A stretch of 40,693 bases of DNA, from positions 1 to 40,693 of the forward strand of contig NZ_LLZG01000407.1 of the NCBI RefSeq assembly GCF_001509475.1. Reading direction: 5' to 3'. Source of the stretch: Streptomyces regalis (GTDB lineage Bacteria > Actinomycetota > Actinomycetes > Streptomycetales > Streptomycetaceae). Numbering within the stretch: the first letter of the stretch is position 1; the number at the start of each line of letters is the position of its first letter. A model generated the notes under the pieces. That model was given only the letters and a program-made list of their open reading frames with translations. It was not told the origin of the DNA and did not search any database. The position numbers and the translations under genes were made by a program. Shown here one piece after another: positions 6,924-14,832 of this stretch.

Positions 6924-7721
6924 ATGACCCAGAGATCGTCGGGGGGCGGCCAGGTGAAGAATGCCGATGTGCCATGGGACGAGGCATTCGACTCGATCGC
7001 CTACCTTGATCACAATTACCGCGACTTACAGGAAGAGGACGCGGAGATCCTGCAGATCATCCGGGATCATTTCGGCGATCATTTCCGGAAGCAGGGCGTC
7101 GGGCCGGTTTCCGGGATCGATGTGGGCGCCGGCGTCAATCTCTATCCCGCACTGGCCATGCTGCCGTGGTGCGACGAGATCACCCTCTTCGAGCGCTCCT
7201 CCTCGAATGTGGAGTACCTGGACGGCCAGGTCGACTCCTACGGGGAGAACTGGGACAAGTTCTGGACCGCCCTGTGCCGGAAGAAGGCCTACCGCTCCCT
7301 TGATGTGGACCCGCGTGAGAAGTTCCGCAAGGTCGTCAAGGTCGAGCAGGGTGACATCTTCGAACTCAAGCGGTACGGGGGCCGGTGGTCCGTGGGGACC
7401 ATGTTCTTCGTCGCCGAGTCGATGACGACCTCCCCCGGCGAGTTCGCGCTGGGCGTGGAGCGTTTCATGCGATGCCTGGCCCCCGGTGCCCCGTTCGCCG
7501 CCGCTTTCATGGCGCATTCACAGGGTTATCACGCGGGTGAGCATTTCTTCCCCGCGTGCGACGTGGGAGAGTCCGATGTGTACGCGAGCCTGGAGCGGTT
7601 TGCGAGGGACTTCAAAGTGAGGCCGCTCAAATCCTCGGCGCGGGTGCGCGAGGGGTACAAGGGCATGATTGTCGCCCACGGGTGGCGCTGTAATTCGGAT
7701 GCGGACATTTCGTATAACTGA
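6924..7721 (+). CDS. SAM-dependent methyltransferase, NNMT/PNMT/TEMT-like (SCO2525 family)
   Basis: 265 residues from ATG 6924, the start conserved in the duplicated fragment at 5590; upstream in-frame ATGs are not preserved in the same way. SAM-binding motif I reads GIDVGAGVNLYP, followed by the acidic strand end ITLFERSSSNVEYL and a post-I region QGDIFEL. The N-terminal YLDHNYRDLQEEDAEIL resembles the small-molecule N-methyltransferase family of nicotinamide and phenylethanolamine methyltransferases. I recall it as the actinobacterial SCO2525 family. Substrate unknown. A TTA codon at codon 35 (7026-7028) predicts bldA dependence. TACCGT at 6911-6916, 7 bases before the ATG, is a possible -10 element for a leaderless transcript. 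First gene of the cassette; the next starts 72 bases downstream. Confidence 0.85.
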   Translation: MTQRSSGGGQVKNADVPWDEAFDSIAYLDHNYRDLQEEDAEILQIIRDHFGDHFRKQGVGPVSGIDVGAGVNLYPALAMLPWCDEITLFERSSSNVEYLDGQVDSYGENWDKFWTALCRKKAYRSLDVDPREKFRKVVKVEQGDIFELKRYGGRWSVGTMFFVAESMTTSPGEFALGVERFMRCLAPGAPFAAAFMAHSQGYHAGEHFFPACDVGESDVYASLERFARDFKVRPLKSSARVREGYKGMIVAHGWRCNSDADISYN

Positions 7722-7793
7722 TCAGCGAATCTTCACAACAGAACAGAGATATTGCTCAACTTAGGGCAGGGCGGCCTGTGTGAGGGGCATGGG

Positions 7794-9644
7794 ATGCAGA
7801 TCAAGCCACGTCAGCATCTGCTGGACATCTGGCAGGCGATCGCTCGCCACTCTTTCAACGGGGGAGAGTGGGACTGGGGCGAATGGGGCGGAGTGAGCAG
7901 CGTTGCCGACGCCGAGCGGCTGCTCTGCCTGCTGTACCCCGCCACGGAGATCCCCGCGTTCCGGCTGGACGACCCGGACACCACACAGGACGACGTCCAG
8001 CAGGTCCTGAAGAAGGCCGGCGGGCGGCTGGACATCCCGGCCAACATCGTCACGGCCGCGGCCGAGTTCATGCGGGCCCACACCGGTGAGGACAAGAGGC
8101 CCACGTTCGCCGGGGGTTACTACTTCGGGTCGGCGGACAAGACCAAGGAGCTCAGCGAGGAGCAGCGCCAACTCGGCGTCGTCGACTCGTTCTCCATGTC
8201 GATCACCCTGTGCCTCGCCACGCTCGGCTTCCTCAAGGTCTACGAGACCAGGACCCGGCGCAGCGACATCAAGGAGACGATCGCCGAGCTGCGCCAGGCC
8301 ACCAGCAACCGGCTCACCGCCGCCATGGTGAGCCTGCTGCGCTCCTTCACCGTCAACGTCTTCGACACCGACTCCTCCCAGGGCCGTACCCTCATCGAAC
8401 TCCTCGGCCAGGGACGGCAGTCGCAGCGGCAGGTGCTCAACAAGTACCAGAATCGCTTCCGTGCGCTGCGCGCCGCGATCGTCGAGAGCGTGAGCCTCGG
8501 TATCGACGTCGAGGAAGGGCTCAAGGACGAGAACCAGCTCTTCGAGTGCGGCTGGGCGTGGAGCCTGGTGAAGGACGCCCCCGAGGTCGAGACCGACGAA
8601 CCCATCGGGCCGCAGCCCGAGGGCGTCGCGAACGCGGTGCCGTATCTGTACTTCACCGTGGTCGCCCTCGACGGTATCCAGGACCTGTTCTCCGACCGCA
8701 CCCTCACCCTGGGCCTGCTCAACACCGAGCAGCAGAAGCTCGCCGAGGCGCTCCGGCTGCGGTGGGAGCTCACCCAGCAGTACTGGTCCCGCATCGCCCG
8801 CTTCGACGCCGACCGCTGGCCCCTGGAGGACCTGCCCTGGCGTACGACGGGACAGAAACTGGAATCCGCGTATTTCTCCCTCTCCGTCGCCGCCATCCTC
8901 GTGCACGACCTGATGCGGCGCCGGGCCACCGACGACGACCTGACCCGCACCGTCGGCGTCATGGAACGCCTCGCCGAACGCGGCCGCATCACCAGCCGGA
9001 TGACCCGCGACGACCCCCAGGTCCACGAGCTGCACAACGTGGGCGTCGCCCTGCCGTTGCAGGGCAGCGAGCGGGTCGGCACGCCCATGACGTGGTCCAT
9101 CACCGACTTCTCGGCACAGCTGCTGAAGCGGACCGTCCAGCTGTGCACGCTGTCGCGCAACCTCGCCTCGCACGACCGGCTGCTCAGACTCGCCGAGGAC
9201 ATCTTCGACCACATGTGGCGGCGCCGCATCCGCGACGGCGAGGGCGTCGGCCTGTGGGACAACATTCACGCCGCCTATCCCGAGGCGGAGATCCACAAGC
9301 GGCGGGTCCCGGTGTCATGGAGCATCACCGAGCGGGTCACCGAGGTCATGGTCCAGGCGCACGAGATGTACCGCCAGCCACCGATCCGCAGCCTCGAACT
9401 CACCGAACTGGCAAGGGCGTTGCTCAGTGAGTCCGCACACCTGCTCGGCAACGAGCAGATGGAACCTGCGCCCACGGACGCCGGCCGGCACGGAATGGAA
9501 CTCAGAAACATCGAGGTCAAGTTGCGCCGCGCCCGCAGCCTCGTGGACGAACAGCCGGGTACGGCCTACGCGTTGACGCTCGACGTGCTGGGACAGCTCG
9601 ACTCGCTCGCCCGGGCCCGCGAAGCCGCGGACCGGGGAGTGTGA
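7794..9644 (+). CDS. SCO2524-family protein of unknown function
   Basis: 616 residues from ATG 7794, with GAGGGG six bases upstream; the longer TTG start at 7752 is less likely. The sequence is mostly helical by composition, with a Trp-rich N-terminal stretch (GGEWDWGEWGG), VDSFSMSITLCLATLGFLKVY near 135-155, a central segment with WSLVKD, and a C-terminal helical region with a run of charged residues ending REAADRGV. No catalytic motif or obvious signal peptide is seen. It matches what I recall as the SCO2524 family, found next to SCO2523-type P-loop proteins. Its stop is 3 bases before the GTG of the P-loop gene, so the two are probably translated together. Could be a scaffold or an enzyme with no recognised family. 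Confidence 0.8.
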   Translation: MQIKPRQHLLDIWQAIARHSFNGGEWDWGEWGGVSSVADAERLLCLLYPATEIPAFRLDDPDTTQDDVQQVLKKAGGRLDIPANIVTAAAEFMRAHTGEDKRPTFAGGYYFGSADKTKELSEEQRQLGVVDSFSMSITLCLATLGFLKVYETRTRRSDIKETIAELRQATSNRLTAAMVSLLRSFTVNVFDTDSSQGRTLIELLGQGRQSQRQVLNKYQNRFRALRAAIVESVSLGIDVEEGLKDENQLFECGWAWSLVKDAPEVETDEPIGPQPEGVANAVPYLYFTVVALDGIQDLFSDRTLTLGLLNTEQQKLAEALRLRWELTQQYWSRIARFDADRWPLEDLPWRTTGQKLESAYFSLSVAAILVHDLMRRRATDDDLTRTVGVMERLAERGRITSRMTRDDPQVHELHNVGVALPLQGSERVGTPMTWSITDFSAQLLKRTVQLCTLSRNLASHDRLLRLAEDIFDHMWRRRIRDGEGVGLWDNIHAAYPEAEIHKRRVPVSWSITERVTEVMVQAHEMYRQPPIRSLELTELARALLSESAHLLGNEQMEPAPTDAGRHGMELRNIEVKLRRARSLVDEQPGTAYALTLDVLGQLDSLARAREAADRGV

Positions 9645-9647
9645 ACC

Positions 9648-10565
9648 GTGCTGATCTTCGCCGCCTCCGACAAGGGAGGCACGGGCCGCTCCGTCACCAG
9701 TGCCAACCTCGCCTACCACCGGGCGCTGGCCGGGGACGACGTCTGCTACCTGGACTTCGACTTCGGCTCGCCCACCGCGGTGGCCGTCTTCGACGTGGCC
9801 GACGCCCGCGAGGCCGCCGAGGACCGCGGCCTGCACGCCTACCTGATAGGCGAGGTCAGCGAGCCGGAACGGATCGACGTCTGGGCCAAGACCGAACACC
9901 AGGTGCTGCGCGACCCGCCACCCGGCTGCGGCCGGCTGGTGCTGATGCCCGGCGACGTCAGCGGCGGCGAGTTCGCCACCACCGACGACAACCTGCGCCG
10001 GTGCGTCGACCTGCTGATGAAGCTGTACCACGAGTTCGACCTGGTCATCGTCGATCTCAGCGCCGGCCGCTCCTACGCCGTCGACATGGCCCTGGAGGCC
10101 ACCGCACAGCCCGAGATGAGCGAGCTCACGGCCCGCTGGCTGGTCTTCCACCGCTGGACCCGCCAGCACGTGGCGGCCGCCGCGAGCCTCGTCTTCGGAA
10201 GGCGCGGCATTGTCGCCGGAGGCGTCCACCGCGGCCACGACGAGGAGGCGCTGCGGGGCGCCATCCGCTTCGTACGGGCCGCCGTACCCGACCCCGAATC
10301 GCCGCTGTGGTCCCAGGTCTCGCCCACCCAGTCGGCATGGATGCGCAAGACCGACGGCGACCTCAAGCAGCTCGCCTCCACCGCCGGTATCGGCTACAGC
10401 CAGGTCCTCGGCTCGGTGCCCCTCGAACCGGTCCTGCAGTGGCGCGAGCAGCTCATCACCGACGAGGACGTGCTCGACAGCCAGATCGCCAACCAGGAGA
10501 CCTGGACGGCGCTGAGCCGGCTGGCCGCGCGGCTGACCGACGACAAGTACTGGGAGGAGGCATGA
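9648..10565 (+). CDS. MinD/ParA-like variant P-loop protein (SCO2523 family)
   Basis: 305 residues from GTG 9648 with GGGGAG upstream. The N-terminus has the deviant Walker A box of the SIMIBI class, K9-G-G-T-G-R14-S15: the signature lysine K9 is kept but the P-loop lysine is arginine. A strand ending YLDFDFGSPT (D36, D38) and a Walker B-like LVIVDLSAG (D136) follow, as in MinD/ParA. Known relatives dimerise around ATP and switch between membrane, DNA or partner binding. With Arg at the P-loop, hydrolysis is probably weakened or absent, so nucleotide binding without turnover, or a scaffold role, is likely. Its stop overlaps the next start (ATGA), implying translational coupling. Confidence 0.85.
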   Translation: MLIFAASDKGGTGRSVTSANLAYHRALAGDDVCYLDFDFGSPTAVAVFDVADAREAAEDRGLHAYLIGEVSEPERIDVWAKTEHQVLRDPPPGCGRLVLMPGDVSGGEFATTDDNLRRCVDLLMKLYHEFDLVIVDLSAGRSYAVDMALEATAQPEMSELTARWLVFHRWTRQHVAAAASLVFGRRGIVAGGVHRGHDEEALRGAIRFVRAAVPDPESPLWSQVSPTQSAWMRKTDGDLKQLASTAGIGYSQVLGSVPLEPVLQWREQLITDEDVLDSQIANQETWTALSRLAARLTDDKYWEEA

Positions 10566-11542
10566 CCGAAGCCGTTTTCCGGGAGACCACCGCCGAGCCC
10601 GTCACCAAGTCCGTGCCGCTGTCCCATCTCTCCCTGGAGCTGGGCCACCTCTACATGGAGGACTTCGAGGCCGGGCCCGACCGGCTGCGCGAGCACTTCG
10701 CCGAGGTACGGATCTGGGTGGACGCCGTGCGCGCCTCCGCCGCCCGCCGCAGCAAGCGCCCGCGCATCAGCACCTGCTTCCTCATCGACGACTACTTCAC
10801 CCGCTTCTCCACTCCGGCCGAGCTGATCCCGATGGTGCTGAAGGAGGCCGAGAAGGCCGGCCTCGTCATCGACTACCTCGCCCGCGAGTCGGCCTGCGCG
10901 GTCGCCGACCGCATCGAACTCGCGGAATCGGTCATGCACCGCCTCGTCGAGTCGCCGCCCCCGGGCAGCTACGGCTCCCGCCCGCCCGTCAGCCAGACCG
11001 GCTGGCTCGCCAACGGCCAGCGCACCCCCACGATGTCCCGCAGCGCCCTGGGCGAGGTCAAGGGCTGGCAGCCGCCCGGGGAGACCGCGGCCCGCAACCA
11101 CTCCGTCTTCATGGACGTCGAGCTGTGGTCCGAGAAGGACGGCGGGCGGCTGTGGTCCTGCCCTTTCCTGGCCGCCGTATGGCAACTGGCCCGGCTGGGG
11201 CTGTTACGGCACCTCGGTGAGCCCGTGCTGGAGCCGCAGGACTGGAAGAGCGAGGAGTTCCCGCACGACTGGGACCGGCTGCCGCCGCTGATCAAGCTCA
11301 CCGACACCAAGGCGGCCTTCAGCGCGTACCGCACCTGCACGCTCATGCCGAACCGGTTCCTCGCCGTCGAGGACGCCGTGCGGCTCATCCTGGACCAGAT
11401 AGACGTCGACGCCGGGGCGCTGCGGCAGGTCGCCGACCGGTCCGGCGGTGAGGGGATGGCGGTACCGGCCGCCGTCGCACAGCGCGCCACCTACGTCTTC
11501 TACGAGGAGCCCGGCGACTCCTCCGAGGCCGAGGGGACCTGA
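10562..11542 (+). CDS. SCO2522-family protein of unknown function
   Basis: 326 residues from ATG 10562, which overlaps the preceding stop as ATGA. The sequence contains STCFLIDDYFTRFSTP near residues 70-85, an Asp-Asp pair followed by a helical domain with VLKEAEKAGLVIDYLARES, a Trp/Pro-rich middle (QTGWLANGQRTP) and a C-terminal acidic tail. No signal peptide or membrane segment. Matches what I recall as the SCO2522 family, known only from its place in this cassette. A TTA codon at codon 215 (11204-11206) predicts bldA dependence. The next gene starts 1 base after the stop. Confidence 0.8.
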   Translation: MTEAVFRETTAEPVTKSVPLSHLSLELGHLYMEDFEAGPDRLREHFAEVRIWVDAVRASAARRSKRPRISTCFLIDDYFTRFSTPAELIPMVLKEAEKAGLVIDYLARESACAVADRIELAESVMHRLVESPPPGSYGSRPPVSQTGWLANGQRTPTMSRSALGEVKGWQPPGETAARNHSVFMDVELWSEKDGGRLWSCPFLAAVWQLARLGLLRHLGEPVLEPQDWKSEEFPHDWDRLPPLIKLTDTKAAFSAYRTCTLMPNRFLAVEDAVRLILDQIDVDAGALRQVADRSGGEGMAVPAAVAQRATYVFYEEPGDSSEAEGT

Positions 11543-11543
11543 G

Positions 11544-12515
11544 ATGACGGCGGCCCTGGGACAGTCGGCGCGTTCGGTCCTCGCCTGCGGTGAGGTGCGT
11601 ACCTGTCTGTTGCCGTCCTTCCAGGCGCTGGACGGCCGGGCCGCCGCCCAGCTGCTCAGGCTGCGCGCCGACGAACACGTCCGGGTCTCCGAGCGGCCCA
11701 CCATGTACGCCCTTTCCCCCGAGGTGCTGACCGGGGTGGACTGCCGGCTGCCCACCTCCAACGGCAGCAAGGTCCGGGCGGTCGGTACGGTCATCGCCCG
11801 CGCGGCGCTGACCGAGGGCCGTCTGCTGCAGTCGACGGCGTACTTCAGCGCCCCGGCCGCCGGCCCCGACACCCGCCGCCCCTGGGGGCAGTACCTCGTA
11901 CGGCCGGGCCTGGTCGAGCCGTTCGGCAAGCTGCCCCAACAGGCCACGGTGGAGGGCGTGTTGCGCGGCGCCGGGCGCGGTGAGCTCGACCTCGGGACGA
12001 TCGCCGAGGGCCTGCTGACCCAACTGCGCCGCCACGCGCTGCTCGACCGCAGGGTGCCCTTCAAGTCCCGGCCCACGCACCTGCGTTGGGTCGCCCGGCG
12101 ACAGCCCGAGGGCGAGCGCGCGTCCCTGACGAACTTCACCGTGGCCGAGGGCGGGCTGCGGACCATGGAGTTACGGCTGCCGGAGGACGTCCCCGCCGCC
12201 GCCGCGGCCGGCCTGTGTGAGGATCTCGCCCTGCACGACTGGCTTTTGACGACAGTTCAGCAGATGCTGGACAACAGCCGCATCGGCGCGGCGGACGGGC
12301 CCTCGGTCGTCGAGGCGCTGCATCCGGTCGTGGTGCACCTACTGCATCTGTGGATGCCGCGCGCACACGTGGACGCCGCGCTGGGCCACCTGTGGGACGT
12401 GTTGGAAGAGAAGCCGGGGTTCTCCCGCCAGTGGGAGAAACTCAGTCGGCGGATCAGAGACCGACTGGCCCTCCAGGCCGTAACGATGCCGCACCAGGCG
12501 TTCAGCCCGCGCTGA
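11544..12515 (+). CDS. SCO2521-family protein of unknown function
   Basis: 323 residues from ATG 11544; GAGGGG lies within the end of the preceding gene, so the two are coupled. N-terminal segment ARSVLACGEVRTCLLPSFQALD, then a region with LPTSNGSKVRAVGTVIARAALTEGRLLQS, and a helical C-terminal half (LHDWLLTTVQQMLDNSRIG, VVVHLLHLWMPRAHVDAALG). No catalytic motif recognised. Recalled as the SCO2521 family. TTA at codon 210 (12171-12173) again points to bldA control. A 38-base gap separates it from the membrane-anchored protein that follows. Confidence 0.8.
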   Translation: MTAALGQSARSVLACGEVRTCLLPSFQALDGRAAAQLLRLRADEHVRVSERPTMYALSPEVLTGVDCRLPTSNGSKVRAVGTVIARAALTEGRLLQSTAYFSAPAAGPDTRRPWGQYLVRPGLVEPFGKLPQQATVEGVLRGAGRGELDLGTIAEGLLTQLRRHALLDRRVPFKSRPTHLRWVARRQPEGERASLTNFTVAEGGLRTMELRLPEDVPAAAAAGLCEDLALHDWLLTTVQQMLDNSRIGAADGPSVVEALHPVVVHLLHLWMPRAHVDAALGHLWDVLEEKPGFSRQWEKLSRRIRDRLALQAVTMPHQAFSPR

Positions 12516-12553
12516 GGGGCGGAACCCAACCACATACAGACGGGGGACAGAAC

Positions 12554-13498
12554 ATGAGTGGAGCGCCATTAGGAGCAGGGAACAACGGAGGTCACGCACC
12601 GCGTCCGGAGCCGCGCATGCCCAGGATGTTCTGGCGGATCGTGATCACCGCCTCGGCGGCGGGCGGGGCCTTCCTGCTGACCAGCATCCTGGACCAGGAC
12701 GACGGGAACATCTGGCAGTGGGTGGCGTCCATCGTCATCGGCAGCGCGGCGCTGATCGTGCAGTTCCTGATCGACTTCGGGGAGCGGTTCGAGAAGGTCG
12801 ACACACGGTTCAACGAGATCCTCGCCGCGACGACGCTGTTCAGCCAGGTCGACGGTTCGGTTCTGCGCTCCGACGAGGTGACCCGGCTCGTCCTCGGGTA
12901 CACCAAGGTCCGTGAGCGGGGCGGCGACATCGTGCAGGCCTTCGCGGAGAAGGAGCTGGGCCGCCTCGCCAAGACGATGGAGGGCCTCGGCAGCGGCAGC
13001 GCGGACTGCCCCGGCGAGAACGACGAGTGGCTGATCGACATCACCGACTGCGTCAAGATGACCCTCGACGCCACCAGCACCTCGGTGGACCGGGAGTTCT
13101 GGACCAGCGGGTCCGCCGAGCGGTATCTCTCCGCGCAGGAGAAGGCGATCAAGAGGCGGGGCGTGGAGATCCGGCGCCTGTTCGTCGTGCGGGACACGGA
13201 CGAGGTCACGCCGGAGCTCAGAGCACTCTGCGAGCGCCAGCGCAGGCGTGGCATCGAAGCGCGCATAGCCGTGCGGTCACTGATGGAGTCGAACCCCAAG
13301 GTGGACGACTTCATCGTCTTCGACGGCGAACTCTGCTTCGAGACCAAGCCGGACCAGGAGTCCAACCCGGACGGGACCTGGCTGAGCGCCGAGCCGGACC
13401 ACATCGAGGACCGCGTCACCCAGTTCGCCAAGCTGTGGGCGGAATCGGAACGACAGGCGGGCCCTGAGCCGCAGCCGACGCTTACTTCAGGGACGTGA
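12554..13498 (+). CDS. Membrane-anchored protein of unknown function
   Basis: 314 residues from ATG 12554, preceded by GGGGGAC. Two hydrophobic segments at about 27-46 (WRIVITASAAGGAFLLTSIL) and 54-74 (IWQWVASIVIGSAALIVQF) form a hairpin anchor; the remaining 240 residues are soluble. The C-terminal part contains DREFWTSGSAERYLSAQEKAIKRRG, VEIRRLFVVRDTDEV and DDFIVFDGELCFETKP, reminiscent of phospholipase-D-like folds (strand-turn-strand with IVFDGE) but without HKD catalytic motifs. A TTA codon is at codon 6 (12569-12571). Its stop overlaps the convergent DUF397 gene by 17 bases. It may be the membrane partner of the upstream P-loop cassette; this is inferred from position and the shared rare codon. 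Confidence 0.75.
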   Translation: MSGAPLGAGNNGGHAPRPEPRMPRMFWRIVITASAAGGAFLLTSILDQDDGNIWQWVASIVIGSAALIVQFLIDFGERFEKVDTRFNEILAATTLFSQVDGSVLRSDEVTRLVLGYTKVRERGGDIVQAFAEKELGRLAKTMEGLGSGSADCPGENDEWLIDITDCVKMTLDATSTSVDREFWTSGSAERYLSAQEKAIKRRGVEIRRLFVVRDTDEVTPELRALCERQRRRGIEARIAVRSLMESNPKVDDFIVFDGELCFETKPDQESNPDGTWLSAEPDHIEDRVTQFAKLWAESERQAGPEPQPTLTSGT

Positions 13499-13679
13499 GG
13501 AAGCCTGTCCAGGCGTGCGTGGGGATGAGGAGTACGGGGCTGTCCGGGGCGAGTTTGGTGTCTCGGACGGGGACGGTGCCGGGGATGCCGTCGGCGATCT
13601 CGATGCAGTCCTCCCCGCCGCTACCGCCGCTGTAGCTGCTCTTGCGCCAGCGGGCGTTGCTCAGGTCGTGCTCGCGCAT
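13482..13679 (-). CDS. DUF397 protein, copy A
   Basis: 65 residues with the typical DUF397 pattern: SNARWRKSSYSGG, a Cys-containing strand CIEIADG, and PVRDTKLAPDSPVL, ending in FLTSLK. DUF397 proteins accompany XRE/DUF5753 regulators in Streptomyces and some modulate them (WhiJ/AbaA-type modules). It is almost identical to the neighbouring copy at 13706-13903, differing mainly at EDCIEI versus EACVEV and T/A near the end. The copies form a 224-bp tandem duplication. Confidence 0.9.
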   Translation of the reverse strand: MREHDLSNARWRKSSYSGGSGGEDCIEIADGIPGTVPVRDTKLAPDSPVLLIPTHAWTGFLTSLK

Positions 13680-13705
13680 CGTCTGTGGTCCTCCGCTGCC
13701 GTGGG

Positions 13706-13903
13706 TTACTTCAGGGACGTGAGGAAGCCGGTCCAGGCGTGGGCGGGGATGAGGAGTATGGGGCTGTCCGGGGCGAGTTTGGTGTCTCGGACGGGGACGG
13801 TGCCGGGGATGCCGTCGGCGACCTCGACGCAGGCCTCCCCGCCGCTACCGCCGCTGTAGCTGCTCTTGCGCCAGCGGGCGTTGCTCAGGTCGTACTCGCG
13901 CAT
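13706..13903 (-). CDS. DUF397 protein, copy B
   Basis: 65 residues, near-identical to copy A at 13482. Its start overlaps the 3' end of the XRE regulator gene by 19 bases, so it is probably translated with the regulator. This is the ancestral gene order (regulator then DUF397), with copy A the downstream duplicate. Confidence 0.9.
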   Translation of the reverse strand: MREYDLSNARWRKSSYSGGSGGEACVEVADGIPGTVPVRDTKLAPDSPILLIPAHAWTGFLTSLK

Positions 13904-14718
13904 CGTCTGTAGTCCTCTGCTGCCGACTCGATCAGGGCCAGGGACGCCTCCGGGGACAGAGCGGCGGCCCTGAGGAGATCGTAAGACGCCCGGGCCCGCT
14001 TCACCACCGCCGGATCGTCCAGCAAACTCCCCGAAAGCACGCCCTCTGTATAGACAGTTGGCGGGGCGTCCTCGAACTCCATGAGCCACATCATCTTGCC
14101 CATCTCCGGGTGCGCCCCAGCCGCGAAGGGCATCACCTGGACCATCACCTTGCGCTCCTGCATCAGGACCGCGATGTGGTCCAGCTGACGTGCCATGACC
14201 GCCGGGTTGCCGACTGGGATGCGCAGGGCCGCCTCGTGCAGGACCGCCCAATACACGGGCCGTGTAGTGTCCTTGAGGATCTCCGTCCGGTCCATGCGCC
14301 CCCTGAGCAACTCCTCGATGTACTCGTCGGCGGCGAACGGATTGCTGGCCAGGAAGACCGCTCGCGCGTACTCCGGCGTCTGGAGCAGCCCCGGAATCAC
14401 CGTCGGCGCCCAGTCGCAGATCTCCGTCGCCAGCCGCTCAAGCTCAGCCGCATGCGCGAAGTACTCCGTGTACGGCTGCTCCTTGATGAGCTTTCGCCAA
14501 AGCCGCTCGAAAATACCGTCGGTTTGCAGGGCCTCATCAATCCGCTGGGCGACATCCAATTGCGGCTTTCGAATTGCCTGTTCGAACTGGCCGATGTAAC
14601 CCCCGGAGACAAATACCCGGGACCCCAACTCCACCTGAGTGATCCCGGCATCCTCCCGCCGCCGCTTCAGCTCCGCGCCGAAGAACTCCCAGGCCGCCTG
14701 ACGTGAACCATTGGCCAT
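13885..14718 (-). CDS. XRE-family transcriptional regulator with DUF5753 domain
   Basis: 277 residues from ATG 14718, preceded by a GGGG-rich site; the open frame extends upstream to 15072 but that part overlaps divergent genes. An N-terminal helix-turn-helix (LKRRREDAGITQVELGSRVFVSGGYIGQFE) at about 15-50 is followed by a DUF5753 ligand/effector domain with the usual signatures (WAPTVIPGLLQTPEYARAV, LHEAALR, MVQVMPFAAGAHPEM, and a C-terminal helix). Members of this large Streptomyces group regulate development and antibiotic production, often with a DUF397 partner, as here. Divergent from the small gene at 14833. Confidence 0.92.
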   Translation of the reverse strand: MANGSRQAAWEFFGAELKRRREDAGITQVELGSRVFVSGGYIGQFEQAIRKPQLDVAQRIDEALQTDGIFERLWRKLIKEQPYTEYFAHAAELERLATEICDWAPTVIPGLLQTPEYARAVFLASNPFAADEYIEELLRGRMDRTEILKDTTRPVYWAVLHEAALRIPVGNPAVMARQLDHIAVLMQERKVMVQVMPFAAGAHPEMGKMMWLMEFEDAPPTVYTEGVLSGSLLDDPAVVKRARASYDLLRAAALSPEASLALIESAAEDYRRCASTT

Positions 14719-14832
14719 GGCCAACCCCCTTGCACTTCCCGGCACTTGTAGGGCACAGACTCCTGCCGAGTGTAGGCGCCGCAGGTCAGGATGGAGATGA
14801 AATGAGTGAAACCCAAATAGGAGGGGAGTCAC

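Larger units (their letters stand above)
6186..7033. repeat. Segmental duplication, intact copy 2
   Basis: Counterpart of 5074-5700. It contains the complete GNAT gene, the shared divergent intergenic region and the start of the complete methyltransferase gene. The similarity ends inside the methyltransferase at about codon 37. Confidence 0.85.

Noticed and set aside
7761..9296. 511-codon minus-strand frame opposite the SCO2524-like gene
   Set aside because: Antisense shadow: the plus-strand frame has a ribosome-binding site and tight coupling to its neighbours; the minus frame shows no motif.
9641..10560. Plus-strand frame upstream of 10562 that would extend the SCO2522-like gene by over 300 codons
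   Set aside because: That frame overlaps the P-loop gene in another phase and is Arg/Pro-rich; the ATGA at 10562 is the natural start.
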